DNA from: Enoplosus armatus
Taxonomy: Eukaryota; Chordata; Actinopteri; Centrarchiformes; Enoplosidae
NCBI RefSeq assembly: GCF_043641665.1
Contig: NC_092184.1
Location: forward strand, 4,199,608 to 4,263,607
DNA: 64,000 nucleotides
Direction: 5' to 3'
The notes beneath the pieces are model-generated. The model was not told the DNA's origin. It searched no databases and worked only from the letters and a program-made list of their open reading frames with translations. Shown in pieces: positions 40,540 through 50,334 of the stretch (position 1 is the stretch's first letter; each line of letters starts with the position of its first letter). The translations under genes and the position numbers were made by a program.

Positions 40540-43500
40540 CAAGCTGGAGTCCCAGTCCTCCACACTGGGCCCAGTGTTCAGTCTGTACCGGACTGCCAGT
40601 CACATCAGCCAACCCTCTGCATGCGTAGCTCTTCTTAGGTCACCGTCTCTGTCTGCGGGCTTCGATTTTGCGTACACACACACACTCTTCTCCTCTTCGG
40701 TTTCTCCCTTCTGTTAAGTCTTCTCCTTCGGTTCCTCTCTCACCCTCACCTCTTCATCCCGTCCTAACCAGCTTTCGTCCGTCGTCTGTCTGTCTGTCTG
40801 TGTCTGCCCCTCCAGGCGGCCACCCAGTTCAAAGCAAGTCTGGCGAAACTCATGGAGATCCTCATGTCGAAGGAGCCGTCGTACGTCCGCTGCATCAAGC
40901 CCAATGACTCCAAGCAATCAGGTATGAAGTCAAGTCTTGTTTTTTGCTGAGTATGGTACACGGTAGGAATGCAGAAATGCTTAGAGTATCCTTTCAGATA
41001 TCGAGCTATCAGGCTGAATCAGACCACAAAACACCTCAATTCAGAAACCAAAAACCATTCAGTTATTTGACAACTAGTGTGTGCATTACATCCCAGATGA
41101 AATTGTTCCTCGTGATTCCATTCTGGATTATCAAAGTGTCTCCTCAGTACTCTTCAGTACCCTCTGAAGCCAGTAGCTTTTGTTATCGTTGTTTCCACAA
41201 TGAAGAAAAATGTGTGCGCTAACAAGAATTCTAATCACTGCCGAATACTTAAAGTTGAAATTTTAATATCACTGAATTTATAGCATTAAAATGTTTGACT
41301 TTGAAAAGCTGCATTTATGTTGTTTGAAATTCCCAGAAGGTGATTTCCAGTTCAAGTGTCATTCAAAAAACGATTCGTGTTGCCTTAATTCAATTAGTCA
41401 AATCGTGATTAAGAGAAATTCAGGTCAAGTCATAAAGTGGATTGGTGAGATTCAGAGCACCACATTCAAACATCCAGGCTACCAGAGATACATTACTTCC
41501 TCTTGTATTCAACACACAGCTGACTCATAACATAGTAGCACAGAGGTCTCAGTGATTCCATCAGGCCGTCCTTCGTAGCCCTGATCTGGGAATTTGGTGC
41601 CTGAATTTCGTTGAATGATTGTCATTTTTTGAACAATATTCAGCATTCTCTCACTGACGTCTTTGAGATTGCACAAGGTGAAATGACATACTCATTTGAT
41701 TCGAATTATTATGGCTATGATTTGCTTCCACACACTAATGGTTTTCAGTGGTTGAAGCCCAGTTTTATGTAACAGTTCTTGTCAACACAGTTGAAGCTGC
41801 TTAGCAGCGTCAACAAGCTAATATTTTCCCAAAAACATCACGTTGATCCTGTGCTTTCGCTAATTCCAACCAAAACAGTTTGTGCTCAGCTGCGTGAGTG
41901 GCCGCAGTGTTACGCTCCGTGTGGTCGTCAGTATATCGAGGCCGGCCTTTGTTTCCCTCCACAGTTGGCCTTTTGTTAGTCTCACACTGTTTCTCTGTCC
42001 TTTGTCACTCCTACTTCTGTTGTTTAGCATTTACTGGTTTTCTCTGGTTCATTTTGTCCAACAGACTTTACATTTTGCTCAGACTGATTTGACCCTGCTC
42101 TCCGTCTCCCTCTCCCACTTTCTCCCCCCCTCTCCTCCTCTCCCAGTTCGATTTGACGAGGTGCTGATCCGTCACCAGGTCAAGTACCTGGGGCTGATGG
42201 AGAATCTGAGGGTGAGGAGAGCCGGTTTTGCTTACAGACGGCGCTACGAGGTCTTCCTACAGAGGTGATCAGAGATTCAATTATATGTGTCATTTTATTG
42301 TCTTCTAGTACTCAACCAATATGATTCTCTCAATTCAGTCAAGTGGTCCAGATTAGACACACAGAGCCAAGCGGCACATGAGAAGACATCCAGAGTAAAG
42401 GGTTCAGGTGTAACTTATTTGACTCACAGGTAGCTGAAGCGCTCTCAAAGAACTACTGATTTGGGCATATATTAACACATTGCACCAGTAGTATTATTCC
42501 TCCAGGTGCAGCAGGTCTTGGTTTCCTGTCTTTATACAATGGGAAGGGTTCAGGATCAGTCCCAGGATGTGTTCTGTCAAAATGACCTGAGCAAGACACT
42601 GATCCCCTACTAACACATTCATTGCCCTGAATAAGAGTGTCAGCTTTATTCCTAAACTGTAAATCAAAAAGAAAAGAGAACAATCATTTCATTATCATCA
42701 TTATTATTATTATTATTATTATAGTTTCGGCGCTAACACTGAGGCCTTCTATTCCTTCCTTGTGTGATGCCGGTACAGATCACTGAGCTGTAGAAGTGGT
42801 GGGGATTTAAACCCAGGTCTTTTGCCTTAAATATGTGCTTCTAACCTGTAAGCTTCATACCTGAACCAGTGTTTTGTGTCTGTTCAGGTATAAATCCCTG
42901 TGTCCAGACACATGGCCTAACTGGCAGGGGAAACTGGCCGATGGAGTGGCCACACTGGTCAAACACCTGGGATACAAGCCTGAGGAGTACAAACTGGGCA
43001 GGTCAGCAACGCAGATAAAATGTACACTTTCATATGAGTCAGTCAAATCGTTTTCTCAGATCACTAAGTGCAAGCTTAAGAAGTTGTTCTTTTTAAACAT
43101 GCATTTTTTTACATGTTCAAACTTATTTTTCCCTTCTTTGCCCTTTTATGATGTTTGTAACTTTTTCTTGACTCTGAACTGCAGTAAACCATCTTTGTAA
43201 AGCACTACAAGTAATGTAATGTTGTATGCAATGTATTTGATTCAATGCATGTTTTACTTTAAACTCAACCCTTTAGGTCCAAAATCTTCATCCGTTTTCC
43301 AAAGACCTTGTTTGCCACTGAGGAAGCTCTAGAGACCAGGAAACACAGTCTCGGTGAGAGCCTCTGAAGCAGCTGATGGTTTGTGCCTAATATTTTCAGC
43401 ATCTCCACAGACTCAAACCATTTGTCTCCTTTCTCTTTTCCCCACAGCCACCAAGCTGCAGGCAGGATGGAGAGGCTACAGCCAGAAGTCCAAGTACCAA

Positions 43501-44069
43501 AAACTCAGAACCTCAGGTGAGGAAACTTCAGTGGGATCATTTAGAATTTTAGAGTCTGTTTCACAGCCTCATCGACTTCTTTGTACGTTGAAATGTATTT
43601 GTTTGTGATTATGTTTGTAATGTACCTTGCAGCTATTGCCATCCAGGCGTGGTGGAGAGGGATCCTGGCCAGGAGGAGGGCCCAGCGCAGGCGACAGGCT
43701 GCTGATACTATCCGCAGGTACAGACCATACAGGACCAGACCAGCAGATGGCACAACACACTCACTGTGTGATAAATAAACCTTCCTCAGAAAGAAAATGT
43801 GTGCTAACGTGGGATTTTCAAATGAGCATAATATGTGCAGATTTTGTAAAACCCTTTTTTACATCTTTTTTTTAAAAAAATTCTATCCCATCCTCAGGTT
43901 CATCAAAGGGTTCATCTACCGCCACAGGGAGCGCTGTCCAGAGAACGAGTATTTCCTGGATTATGTGCGCTACTCCTTCCTCATGACGCTGCGCAGGAAC
44001 CTGCCCAAGAACGTCCTGGACAAGAGCTGGCCGACACCTCCAGCTGCTCTCACTGAGGTGGGGTTACAG

Positions 44070-44132
<63 letters not shown>

Positions 44133-46868
44133 AGGTCAACGTCATAGTGCACTTGACTTGAATGTCGGAACAGTAATAGGTCACATCACATTCTTCTGTG
44201 AGGACAGTCAAAAATAGAGGATGTGTTGTTGAAGCTTAAGACCCTTTGAGACCGTTATGGATCAGACCTGATATTTGGTACCGATACTCACTATCATAGT
44301 TGAACTCCACATATATATGACACCACTGCCAGCAGAGCTAATGTGTATTGTGTCTGTCTTTAGGCATCGGAGCATTTGCGTCAGCTGTGCATGCAGAACA
44401 TGGTGTGGAGCTACTGCAAGAAGATCAGTCCAGAGTGGAAACACCAGGTGAATATTGTCCCGTCACCAAGAACAGCGAGACAAGACACGCTCTTTGTAAT
44501 CCGACTGTCAGGTTTCTTGTTCGTTTGCGTCACTGTCATCTAATCTGTTTGAGTAGATGGAGCAGAAGATGATGGCCAGTGAGATCTTCAAGGACAAGAA
44601 GGACAACTACCCACAGAGCGTGCCCAAGCTGTTTGTCAGCACCAGACTCAGTAAGACACTTTTCCCACTACGCAACAAATTTGTGAAACTTCGACAGGCT
44701 AAAAAGATTTTACCAGCATGTCTCCTCTCGTTCAGATGGTGAGGACATTAACCCCAAGGTGCTGCAGACTCTGGGCAGTGAGAAGATGAAGGTAAGTCGA
44801 GCAAAAACAAAAGTTACAAGCTGTCTGTAAGTGTATTCACCGGGTGTTCTGACCGCCGTCCCTCTGTTCCCAGTACGCAGTGCCAGTCACCAAGTACGAC
44901 AGAAAAGGCTACAAGGCTCGGCCCCGCCAGCTGCTCCTCACTGCCAACAGTGCCTTTATCGTAGAGGAGGCCAAACTCAAGCAGCGCATCGACTACGGAG
45001 CTCTGAAAGGTCAGAGGTCAACTGCCGGTCATCATTTGCAAAAAGGGGGTTGTTTCAGCATTTGGTTCATTATTAAAACTGCCCCTCCCCTGCAGGTATC
45101 TCAGTCAGCTCTCTCAGTGACGGCTTGTTTGTTCTGCACGTGCCCAGTGATGACAACAAACAGAAGGTGAAACCAAAGACGGATTATAAAAGAATCATTA
45201 CACGGGAACAAGAAAAGACCTCATGTAGCTTTGTATAACTGTAAATCTGAGTATCTGTTCGATGGCTTCTTCCCAGGGAGATGTGGTCCTGCAGAGTGAC
45301 CACGTGATTGAGACCTTGACCAAGATTGGGATCTGTGCCGACAAAATAAACAGCATCAACATCAACCAGGGCAGGTGGGAAGCAGAAACACCTTGAACGT
45401 GCACTTGGCTTGTTAGTTATTACAGTGACACTGTGCACTTTAAGTAAAGCCTCATCCTGTTATTCTGTGTGTTTGTACTTACATAATGCTAACAGCAGTA
45501 TAACACTTGTTCAAAATATATCTCGACTCCTACACACTCAAGCATCTGCAGGTAGGACGTGGTAAAAGGCAGGAAGAGCTGTCTAACTGTCCCTCTGTTC
45601 CTCCTCCAGTATAAAGTTTACAGTGGGTCAGGGGAAAGAGGGGATCATAGACTTCACGCCCGGATCTGAACTGCTGGTCGCCAAGGCTAAGAACGGACAC
45701 CTGTCTGTGGTGAGTCTGCTCAATCTTCCTCAGTCTCGTTCAGTCAGATGGCAAAGTCCTTCCAAATGGAATAGCAAATACCTAACTGACAGAACAGCAC
45801 ACAGGATGCTGTTTAATGCAGACCTTCATCAAGTTACATAGTTATACACATGAATGCGGATGTTCTAAGGTAGCATCCAATAGTTGATACATTGCAATAC
45901 TATTTAAAGTAATCAATATTTTTACGATGGGTCAAATGACAACGTGAAATGATGAAACGCGGAGCTAATGGTGACAAATCTACGTAGGATTATCACCCGG
46001 CTGCAGTTCCCCTCAGTTCTGCACAGCCTTGTTTCCAGCAGCTGCTGCCAGCTGTTTTCAGGGAAATTGCTTTGATGAACCCACTTTAGACCGACAAAGT
46101 TAGCAACTAGCTGCTGACCACAGTGGAGCATTTAGCAGCTAAAGAGCCAGATATTTCCCTCAGGAGTTGGCTGAGACCAAAAACAGCTTCTTTTGTTGGG
46201 TGGGCACAAACACGACTCCAGATGAATGCTGATGGCTTTTTTGCCAACATGTTAAAGCCCCTTAAAACACAGTCAAATATTATTCTATAATATTAAATAT
46301 TCATTAGTAAATGTGCAACGATGAAAGTAAAAAAACGTTGTTAGTAATTATTTATTAGACGTTGAACACACTGAAAACTTCACCGCTGATTGAGGAAATC
46401 CGTTTTCAGGGCCTTTTAATGTTGTGATTACAGTTTGTCACAGCACTGCCCCCAAGTGACTAAAACAAATATGACTGCAGCTTTAATATCTTTCAATTTG
46501 ACAATTTTGTCAACAAAACTACTTAAAGAATTCTACCCTAAGCTGAGTTAGGTGTTTTTAGCAAGTTGTTTTATTTTACAGTTTTCAAGGACTGTAAAAT
46601 CCTCCTACACCACACTGGGACTATTTGTGGAGGCAGACGTCTGATACAAAACAATACAAATTATTAACTAGCTCTAATAAAAGGCCCTTATCAGTCGAGA
46701 CATCAGTGTTGTGATATTTCACACATCTTTTTTTACTGAAGTTCTTGTTGTTGTGGGGTTACTTCCTGCTTCGGTCCGAAGAATAGAAGTCACTGTGTCG
46801 ACCTCCGCCGTGATGTTTTTCCTCCTCTGGATGTTTTCCAGACGGCTCCCAGGCTGAACTCCAGATGA
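20417..46868 (+). CDS. myo1c: Unconventional myosin-Ic (class I myosin), complete, 32 coding exons in the short nuclear-myosin-like form
   Basis: Single-headed actin motor linking membranes to actin: membrane tension, GLUT4 and raft traffic, hair-cell adaptation, and in mammals a nuclear form. Coding exons: 20417-20434, 27786-27941, 28402-28517, 30638-30836, 32012-32092, 32481-32660, 33922-34020, 34836-34946, 35443-35514, 35799-35918, 36339-36412, 36927-37032, 38141-38221, 38585-38676, 38933-39027, 39942-39988, 40140-40220, 40816-40921, 42147-42264, 42888-43001, 43277-43353, 43448-43516, 43633-43717, 43898-44057, 44364-44447, 44557-44650, 44736-44791, 44874-45009, 45096-45166, 45277-45374, 45610-45709, 46842-46868. 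Every junction is GT-AG and keeps frame, giving 1040 residues; I recall human forms of 1028, 1044 and 1063. Motifs: P-loop GESGAGKT (121-128), switch [10 protein letters not shown] (173-181), switch II DIYGFE (398-403), three IQ motifs (about 712-783), TH1 tail, C-terminus TAPRLNSR. Myo1h is the nearest alternative, but the N-terminus ([19 protein letters not shown]) and tail fit Myo1c. Teleosts can carry two copies; which one this is cannot be told here. Confidence 0.96.
21584..21604 (+). CDS. myo1c: Candidate myo1c alternative first coding exon B (MEYRWAR)
   Basis: ATG GAG TAT CGC TGG GCT CGG is followed by a consensus donor, GTAAGT. The seven codons end in phase 0 and would splice to exon 2 at 27786, giving [20 protein letters not shown]. 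The M-x-Y-R start resembles both exon A 1.15 kb upstream (MKYR) and mammalian nuclear myosin 1 (MRYR), which argues against chance. The start context (ctccATGG) is good. No TATA box is obvious. A chance ATG plus donor in a 7-kb intron cannot be excluded, since the exon is only 21 coding bases. Confidence 0.55.
26223..26304 (+). repeat. (TG)41 microsatellite just upstream of candidate exon C
   Basis: An uninterrupted TG run of about 82 bp ends 71 bp before the ATG of candidate exon C. Long alternating purine-pyrimidine runs can adopt Z-DNA and are length-variable, so this could be part of or close to that exon's promoter. Confidence 0.95.
26376..26480 (+). CDS. myo1c: Candidate myo1c alternative first coding exon C (35-residue N-terminal extension)
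   Basis: An open frame starts at ATG 26376, with a second in-frame ATG at 26385 and an upstream in-frame stop at 26355. It runs 35 codons to a consensus donor (CAT|GTAAGT) and ends in phase 0, the phase exon 2 needs. The peptide begins [10 protein letters not shown] and ends GMRVDELKH, then [11 protein letters not shown] from exon 2. The full product would be 1069 residues (1066 from the second ATG). Human MYO1C isoform A likewise carries a 35-residue extension over the shortest form, but its residues as I recall them (MALQVELVPTGE...) are not obviously similar. A (TG)n tract of about 82 bp ends 71 bp upstream. Frame, phase and donor support an exon; expression is untested. Confidence 0.6.
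27786..27941 (+). CDS. myo1c: myo1c exon 2, first shared exon with internal short-form start
   Basis: This exon encodes 52 residues, [20 protein letters not shown] through [13 protein letters not shown]. It follows a polypyrimidine tract and tctag acceptor and ends at TAT|GTAAGT. Two adjacent methionine codons at 27813 and 27816 precede [11 protein letters not shown]. The second matches the start of the shortest mammalian isoform (C, 1028 residues in human), which would make a 1024-residue protein here. All three upstream first exons enter here in phase 0. Confidence 0.93.
28216..28279 (+). repeat. (CA)n microsatellite in myo1c intron 2
   Basis: An ACACAC run, broken once by 'tatatac' near its start, ending about 120 bp before exon 3. 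Confidence 0.9.
30060..30310. repeat. Dispersed repeat in myo1c intron 3, related to intron 31 copy
   Basis: Shared phrases with 45990-46180 are 'cccctcaattctg', 'cagcaggcagctgtttccag', 'aactggtgaacatagtgga' and 'atttagcagctaaagaggca' followed by 'gatat'. A shorter related piece is at 51655-51715. This is a teleost-type dispersed repeat without coding capacity. Confidence 0.6.
32930..32985 (+). repeat. (CAG)n / (CATCAG)n tract in myo1c intron 6
   Basis: Repeated 'catcag' units pass into about nine CAG units. It is intronic, 270 bp after exon 6, so not a polyglutamine tract. Confidence 0.9.
33500..33593 (+). repeat. (TG)47 microsatellite in myo1c intron 6
   Basis: A nearly perfect TG run of about 94 bp, the longest in the window. 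A second, shorter TG run at 33890-33912 sits directly before the exon 7 acceptor (gttttccatag). Confidence 0.95.
35710..35790 (+). repeat. (TG)40 microsatellite abutting the exon 10 acceptor
   Basis: The TG run ends eight bases before exon 10 (ttcatcag), replacing the normal polypyrimidine tract. See exon 10 and the matching (CA)n at 35919-35960. Confidence 0.95.
35799..35918 (+). CDS. myo1c: myo1c exon 10, bracketed by (TG)n and (CA)n tracts
   Basis: The exon has 120 nt (40 codons, phase 0 on both sides), [20 protein letters not shown] through [10 protein letters not shown]. Its acceptor is only ttcatcag, placed straight after about 80 bp of (TG)n (35710-35790), so the usual pyrimidine tract is replaced by repeat. 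The donor ATG|GTACAC runs straight into (AC)n to 35960. The donor is weak against consensus. Skipping the exon would keep frame but remove part of the motor core. Confidence 0.9.
35919..35960 (+). repeat. (AC)n microsatellite forming the start of myo1c intron 10
   Basis: GT followed by repeated AC, with one 'atac' interruption. It starts at the second intronic dinucleotide after exon 10 and is complementary to the TG run upstream of the exon. Confidence 0.95.
36673..36685 (+). promoter_or_regulatory. Consensus RFX X-box in myo1c intron 11
   Basis: GTTACCAAGCAAC fits the palindromic X-box consensus GTTRCCNNGCAAC, bound by RFX factors that control ciliary and hair-cell genes. A single motif match in an intron is weak evidence for function. 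Confidence 0.3.
38369..38470. repeat. Partial copy of the AAGGAATAGTTCAAC element in myo1c intron 13
   Basis: Starts aaaggaataggtcaacattt then taggaaataat, followed by 'cactcagaagcaaaaactgg' and 'tatcat', matching the left end of the element at 18685. The right end is missing. Confidence 0.65.
38843..38920 (+). repeat. (TG)39 microsatellite before myo1c exon 15
   Basis: TG run of 78 bp in intron 14, ending 12 bases before exon 15 (tcttctctgcag). Confidence 0.95.
38933..39027 (+). CDS. myo1c: myo1c exon 15, flanked on both sides by (TG)n
   Basis: The exon has 95 nt encoding (T)[20 protein letters not shown] then [11 protein letters not shown](G). The acceptor tcttctctgcag follows (TG)39 at 38843-38920. 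The donor is AACG|GTGTGTGTG, meaning the 5' splice site is the first repeat unit of a second (TG)n of about 44 bp. The frame requires the cut after 39027 so that the split glycine codon is completed by exon 16 (39942, GG TTT TTG GAC AAG). Confidence 0.9.
39028..39072 (+). repeat. (GT)22 microsatellite that contains the exon 15 donor
   Basis: The intron 15 donor GT is the first unit of this run; every following unit also offers a GT dinucleotide. Confidence 0.95.
39100..39900. other. myo1c intron 15 non-coding stretch, probably repeat-derived
   Basis: No coding exon was seen. The composition and phrases such as 'ttagctatctagccgcagct' suggest an old inserted repeat, but no ends could be defined. 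Confidence 0.35.
40240..40281 (+). repeat. (TG)n at the start of myo1c intron 17
   Basis: TG run beginning about 20 bases after the exon 17 donor (ACG|GTGAGA); it is complementary to the (CA)n at 40488-40537 in the same intron. Confidence 0.9.
40488..40537 (+). repeat. (CA)n in myo1c intron 17
   Basis: CA run of about 50 bp, 278 bp before exon 18; could pair in RNA with the TG run near the intron start. Confidence 0.9.
42699..42722 (+). repeat. (ATT)n in myo1c intron 19
   Basis: About eight ATT units; intronic. Confidence 0.85.
43448..43951 (+). other. myo1c: myo1c neck: three calmodulin-binding IQ motifs (exons 22-24)
   Basis: Exon 22 (43448-43516) encodes IQ1 ([19 protein letters not shown]), exon 23 (43633-43717) IQ2 ([20 protein letters not shown]), and the end of exon 23 with the start of exon 24 IQ3 ([17 protein letters not shown]). 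Three IQ motifs is the number expected for Myo1c. Calmodulin acts as the light chain, and calcium tunes lever-arm mechanics. The second IQ is strongly basic. Confidence 0.9.
44074..44130 (+). repeat. (CA)n at the start of myo1c intron 24
   Basis: CA run starting about 16 bases after the exon 24 donor (GAG|GTGGGG). Confidence 0.9.
45900..46480. repeat. Dispersed teleost-type repeat in myo1c intron 31
   Basis: Contains 'gttagcaactagctgctgac', 'gtggagcatttagcagctaa', 'agagccagatatttccctca' and 'actgcccccaagtgacta', phrases typical of a frequent fish repeat and shared in part with 30060-30310. It lies between exon 31 and the tiny last coding exon and accounts for much of that intron. Confidence 0.6.
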
Positions 46869-47006
46869 TGGCCTCTCTGACGACACGCCCGGACCTACGT
46901 CCTCCTCACCTCTCCCATCCTCCAATCACACGACCGCAGACCCCGCTCTGCCTAAGCCAATCAGATGCCAGCTGTCACTACACGGGTGACATGTGCTTCC
47001 AATTAA

Positions 47007-47024
47007 AATAAATAAATAAATAAA
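47007..47024 (+). terminator. Candidate myo1c polyadenylation signal cluster
   Basis: Overlapping AATAAA hexamers (aaataaataaataaataaa), followed by T-rich and GT-rich sequence downstream. This is the nearest canonical signal to the stop codon. Confidence 0.5.
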
Positions 47025-48194
47025 AATCCAGCAAAACTAATTGATATATTTATGTTTATATATTATATTTTTGGGATTAATACTGTTGCTGTTTGAATAT
47101 TCTGATTTTATATATGAGGCCAAGGAATAACAAATATTTTGGTGCATTTTTCTTGTACCATGTGTGTTTATTGTGCTTTATTTTGGGAACAAGAAAACAA
47201 TGAGGGAAGAGTCAGAGTAAGAGACAACAATGAGAAGAAGGGGATTGTTGTTGAAAATCAGGGTTGCCTGTTGCCTCTTTCTTTCCTGTTTACTTTTTCT
47301 GCCTGACTTACCGGCCTGATGGTCTCGCTGACATGACTTTTCTAACTGGGGCGGATGGCTTGTTATCGAAGCGTGAAGGTGTGTTGAACAAGTATGTAGG
47401 ACAGCTGCTGAGAGGTTCGGGGATGAGGAAGAACCACTTTTAGATCAAATGGTGGTGCTTTGGCACAAAAAGGGCTGGTTGGTGTCAGAGTGGCTCACTA
47501 AAACAGAATAAATAGTTGGATGTACTACTGAATATATATATATTTTTTAAAATCTGTTTGTGCTGTGTCGGAATAAGAAGGAAGCTTGTCATGAGGGATT
47601 CACTCCAATAAATAAACGGCATACAGTGTGTAAATGCTGCAGAAAGGAACAAAGTATGTGAGAAAAGGCAAGAGAAAGGTGAACAGAAAGACGACAGAAG
47701 GCAGCAGTCGTTTGTCTTGACCCCCGGGCGCTTGTGCCTTTCCCCTTGACTAATTTAGCTGTGTAGTGATACCTGAAAACCATGACACTCAGCACAAGAA
47801 CGAGTCGAGTTAAGTGTAGATAGAAACCCGCCGTCCTCTGACCTGTACAGCAGTCTTCCCTTGTTCAGAAGCACATCACATGCTCTGACTCGGTCGATGG
47901 CCCCAGCATCTCTCTCTCTCTCTGGCTACATTTCCTCCATTCTTCCACCTCTCCTCTCTGCTTTGCCTCTCCGGCCCTCCTCCCTGACCTGCCCGTCGTC
48001 TGTCATAGTAAACTGGAGCTTCTGTCAGACTGTGGTCTGATGGCTACACCTGACCAGGGTTTGACCAATACTTTTTTTTTTTTTTTTTAATTCAATGTAT
48101 ATCTCCATTTTTGGTGTACTTCCACTTAGATAAATGCACGTGAAGGCCAGGCGGTTTTGAGATTGAAGCCATGTATTGTCTAGATGTTTAAGTG

Positions 48195-48565
48195 GGAGAT
48201 GTTTACATGTTGGGAAGCGTAATCACTTTCTTACTGAGAGTTACATGACAAGATTGATACCAGTCTCTTGTCTGTATGCTGAATATGAAGCTACAGCCAG
48301 CGGACGGCTAGCTTAGTTTAGGGGGAAACAGCTAGCTTGGCTCTGTCCAAAGGTTAAAAAAAAAAATCCACCTACACAGAGCCAGGCTATACTTTTCCAC
48401 CTCTGTCCAGTCTTTATGTTAAGCTAAGCTAAGCTAACCATCTCCTGGCTTCAGCTTCATATTGAACGCACAGATGTGAAAGTCGTATCAATCTTCTCAT
48501 GTAACTCTCTGCCAAAAAAAAGAAGCACATTAGTGCGTTTCCCAAAATGTTGAACTATTCCTTTA
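48195..48565. repeat. AAGGAATAGTTCAAC element downstream of the myo1c stop
   Basis: The right end, gtttcccaaaatgttgaact then attccttta, is well preserved; the left end is degraded (ttacatgttgggaagcg). Internal 'ggctagcttagtttag' and 'ttaagctaagctaagctaac' form an internal inverted pair, as in the copy at 18685. Confidence 0.7.
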
Positions 48566-50334
48566 GTGCCAGAAACTATAAGCAAATTATAACCAGAATT
48601 CTGTCCAGAATTTGGCCCTTTTCAGGGTAGAGAATTATCTAATTTGTCGTGTGACCCTAAAAACCATAACTTAACCTCATGACACCAATAAAATATTTAT
48701 ACACCCTTCAAGATATTACACCAGTTCAGGTTAAGTGCCTCCTATAGACCAAAAAAACAACAACATCTCTGTCTCACCCTAACTCTGACCAAAGACTGAT
48801 CCTGAAAAAGTTGCGTTATTGAAAACTTTTGAGAGGAGCTCCAAAATGTTTCCAAGATTGCTTTTGTGTGTTTTTTTTCCGCAGACCTCGCTCAATGACA
48901 GAACCTTTTCTCTGCACGGCTCTGGGTGGCGAGGCGGGTGCAATATGCCGAGGCAGGACTGTGCGACTGCACTTAAAATATACTAGCCAAAGACCCGACT
49001 GTCGATTTATAGTGATTCTGTGTTGTATGATTTCTATGATATTATGATGTCAGTTCTGAATGTTATCTAGTTGTTTTTTCAAGGAGGGAGATCTATATGT
49101 ACAGTTTGTGTTCTGTGTTATAAATGAGAGATTCAAGCCAAGTGAGGTTTGATGTCGTGAAACATTTGGGGAAGAAAAAGCTTTTAGTATTGTTTGTTGA
49201 CGCAAACTTGTTCACGTGCCTTGTTGGATAGCAATACGACAGATTTGTGTGGAATTCTAAGAGAAATACCTCCTTGACAGAGTCTGGTTCTTGGCTGATG
49301 ACGGTTGTCGAGCCATTTCTAAACGTTTCCCTGCAGCACCTGAAGGTCTCCTCCCTCTTTGTGTATAAGCTTTATTCAAACCAAATCCTACGTTTCTATA
49401 TTGATTTACAGATGCACTCCTGTTATCAGTCCTGACTTACTGTATGCACCACACCAATGTATAATTATGCCAACACACTAAAAGATAAGATACTAAAGAT
49501 TTGAAAAATAAATTTGAAAAGTAAACACAAACTGGTGAGTTTGTGCTTCATTTCTTCGTTCCTGTTCAGCTGTGTGTGTGTAACTAATGAAACTTTTGTA
49601 TTCTACGTTTCAAAGTTAATAGCCTTAATAACACTTTGGGGTATAATAGTCTGGATTAAGGGACACGTTGACGCTAATTTACTGTCTGATGTCACGTAAA
49701 TAGGAAGCAGAAATGCCTTTTGACTGTTTTATAGGACACATTGGATGCAGGTTGTATTTCTTAAAGATGAATTATCCCTCTGTCCGTCATTTTGTTATTC
49801 ATTTGAATATAGGTTGTGTTATGTTGGGAAAAAATAAACCCAAAAAAATGTATATGATGAAATAAATATTGGATGATTGGACAGATCAGTTTGGTCAGAC
49901 GTTGGGTGAGAAGATATATAATATTAAAGGACTGGTATCAGGATAAAAACATGATGCGGTGATCACTACTCATTTTTAGAATATATTTCTATTTCAATGC
50001 ACAAGCACAGGCAACAATAAAACAGAATATTGCAACATGATAATGAGGTCAATGAATAAGGTAAAGAGAAAAAGAACCTGGCCTAGATTACTGTCAAAAG
50101 GTCATCCAGCTCCTTCTCGAAAGTCAAACCCTGTAGAAGTTAAGTAAATCCAGCTTCACCAGAAAATAGTAGAAAGAATGCTAGATTTCAACATCCCTAC
50201 TTCTGACTGAGTGCGTTGACTTTTCTGAGAGAAATGTTTAATAGTCCCTTCATAAAGAGGCTCTGGCTTAGTGGCCTCCTGACCCCTTGGGCCCCTGGGT
50301 CTGTGCCCTGGAGTCCCCGTGTTTTAATCCATCA

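Larger units (their letters stand above)
27816..43353 (+). other. myo1c: myo1c motor-domain coding segment (exons 2-21)
   Basis: This span encodes the ATPase and actin-binding head plus the converter. Exon 4 (30638-30836) carries the P-loop [13 protein letters not shown] and exon 5 (32012-32092) switch I. Exon 11 (36339-36412) carries switch [13 protein letters not shown]. Exons 12-13 hold the relay region ([16 protein letters not shown], then [20 protein letters not shown]). Exons 17-18 reach [13 protein letters not shown] and YVRCIKPND, close to the actin-binding face and SH1 helix. All nucleotide-binding signatures are intact, so an active motor is expected. One local difference is [12 protein letters not shown] at the exon 10/11 junction, where mammalian Myo1c has a longer loop (SLASKDVESPSWRS, from memory). 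Confidence 0.93.
43952..46868 (+). other. myo1c: myo1c TH1 tail with PH-like phosphoinositide-binding region (exons 24-32)
   Basis: The basic TH1 tail binds acidic phospholipids. Exon 28 (44874-45009) encodes [20 protein letters not shown], matching the PH-like segment of mammalian Myo1c whose lysine and arginine contact PIP2, and exon 29 continues [16 protein letters not shown]. Exon 30 encodes [16 protein letters not shown] and exon 31 [16 protein letters not shown] then [20 protein letters not shown]. The last coding exon holds only nine codons (TAPRLNSR, stop TGA at 46866-46868) and lies 1.1 kb downstream. Its acceptor (ttttccag) and match to the family C-terminus make it firm. Confidence 0.92.
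46869..49520 (+). other. myo1c: myo1c 3' UTR and downstream flank
   Basis: After the TGA at 46866-46868 there are several AATAAA hexamers: 47007-47012 with tandem copies to about 47022, 47607-47616, 48687-48692 and one near 49505. The first lies about 140 nt after the stop. Which are used, and so where the UTR ends, cannot be decided. A (T)18 run sits near 48071 and a repeat element at 48195-48565. No other gene is seen. Confidence 0.5.
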
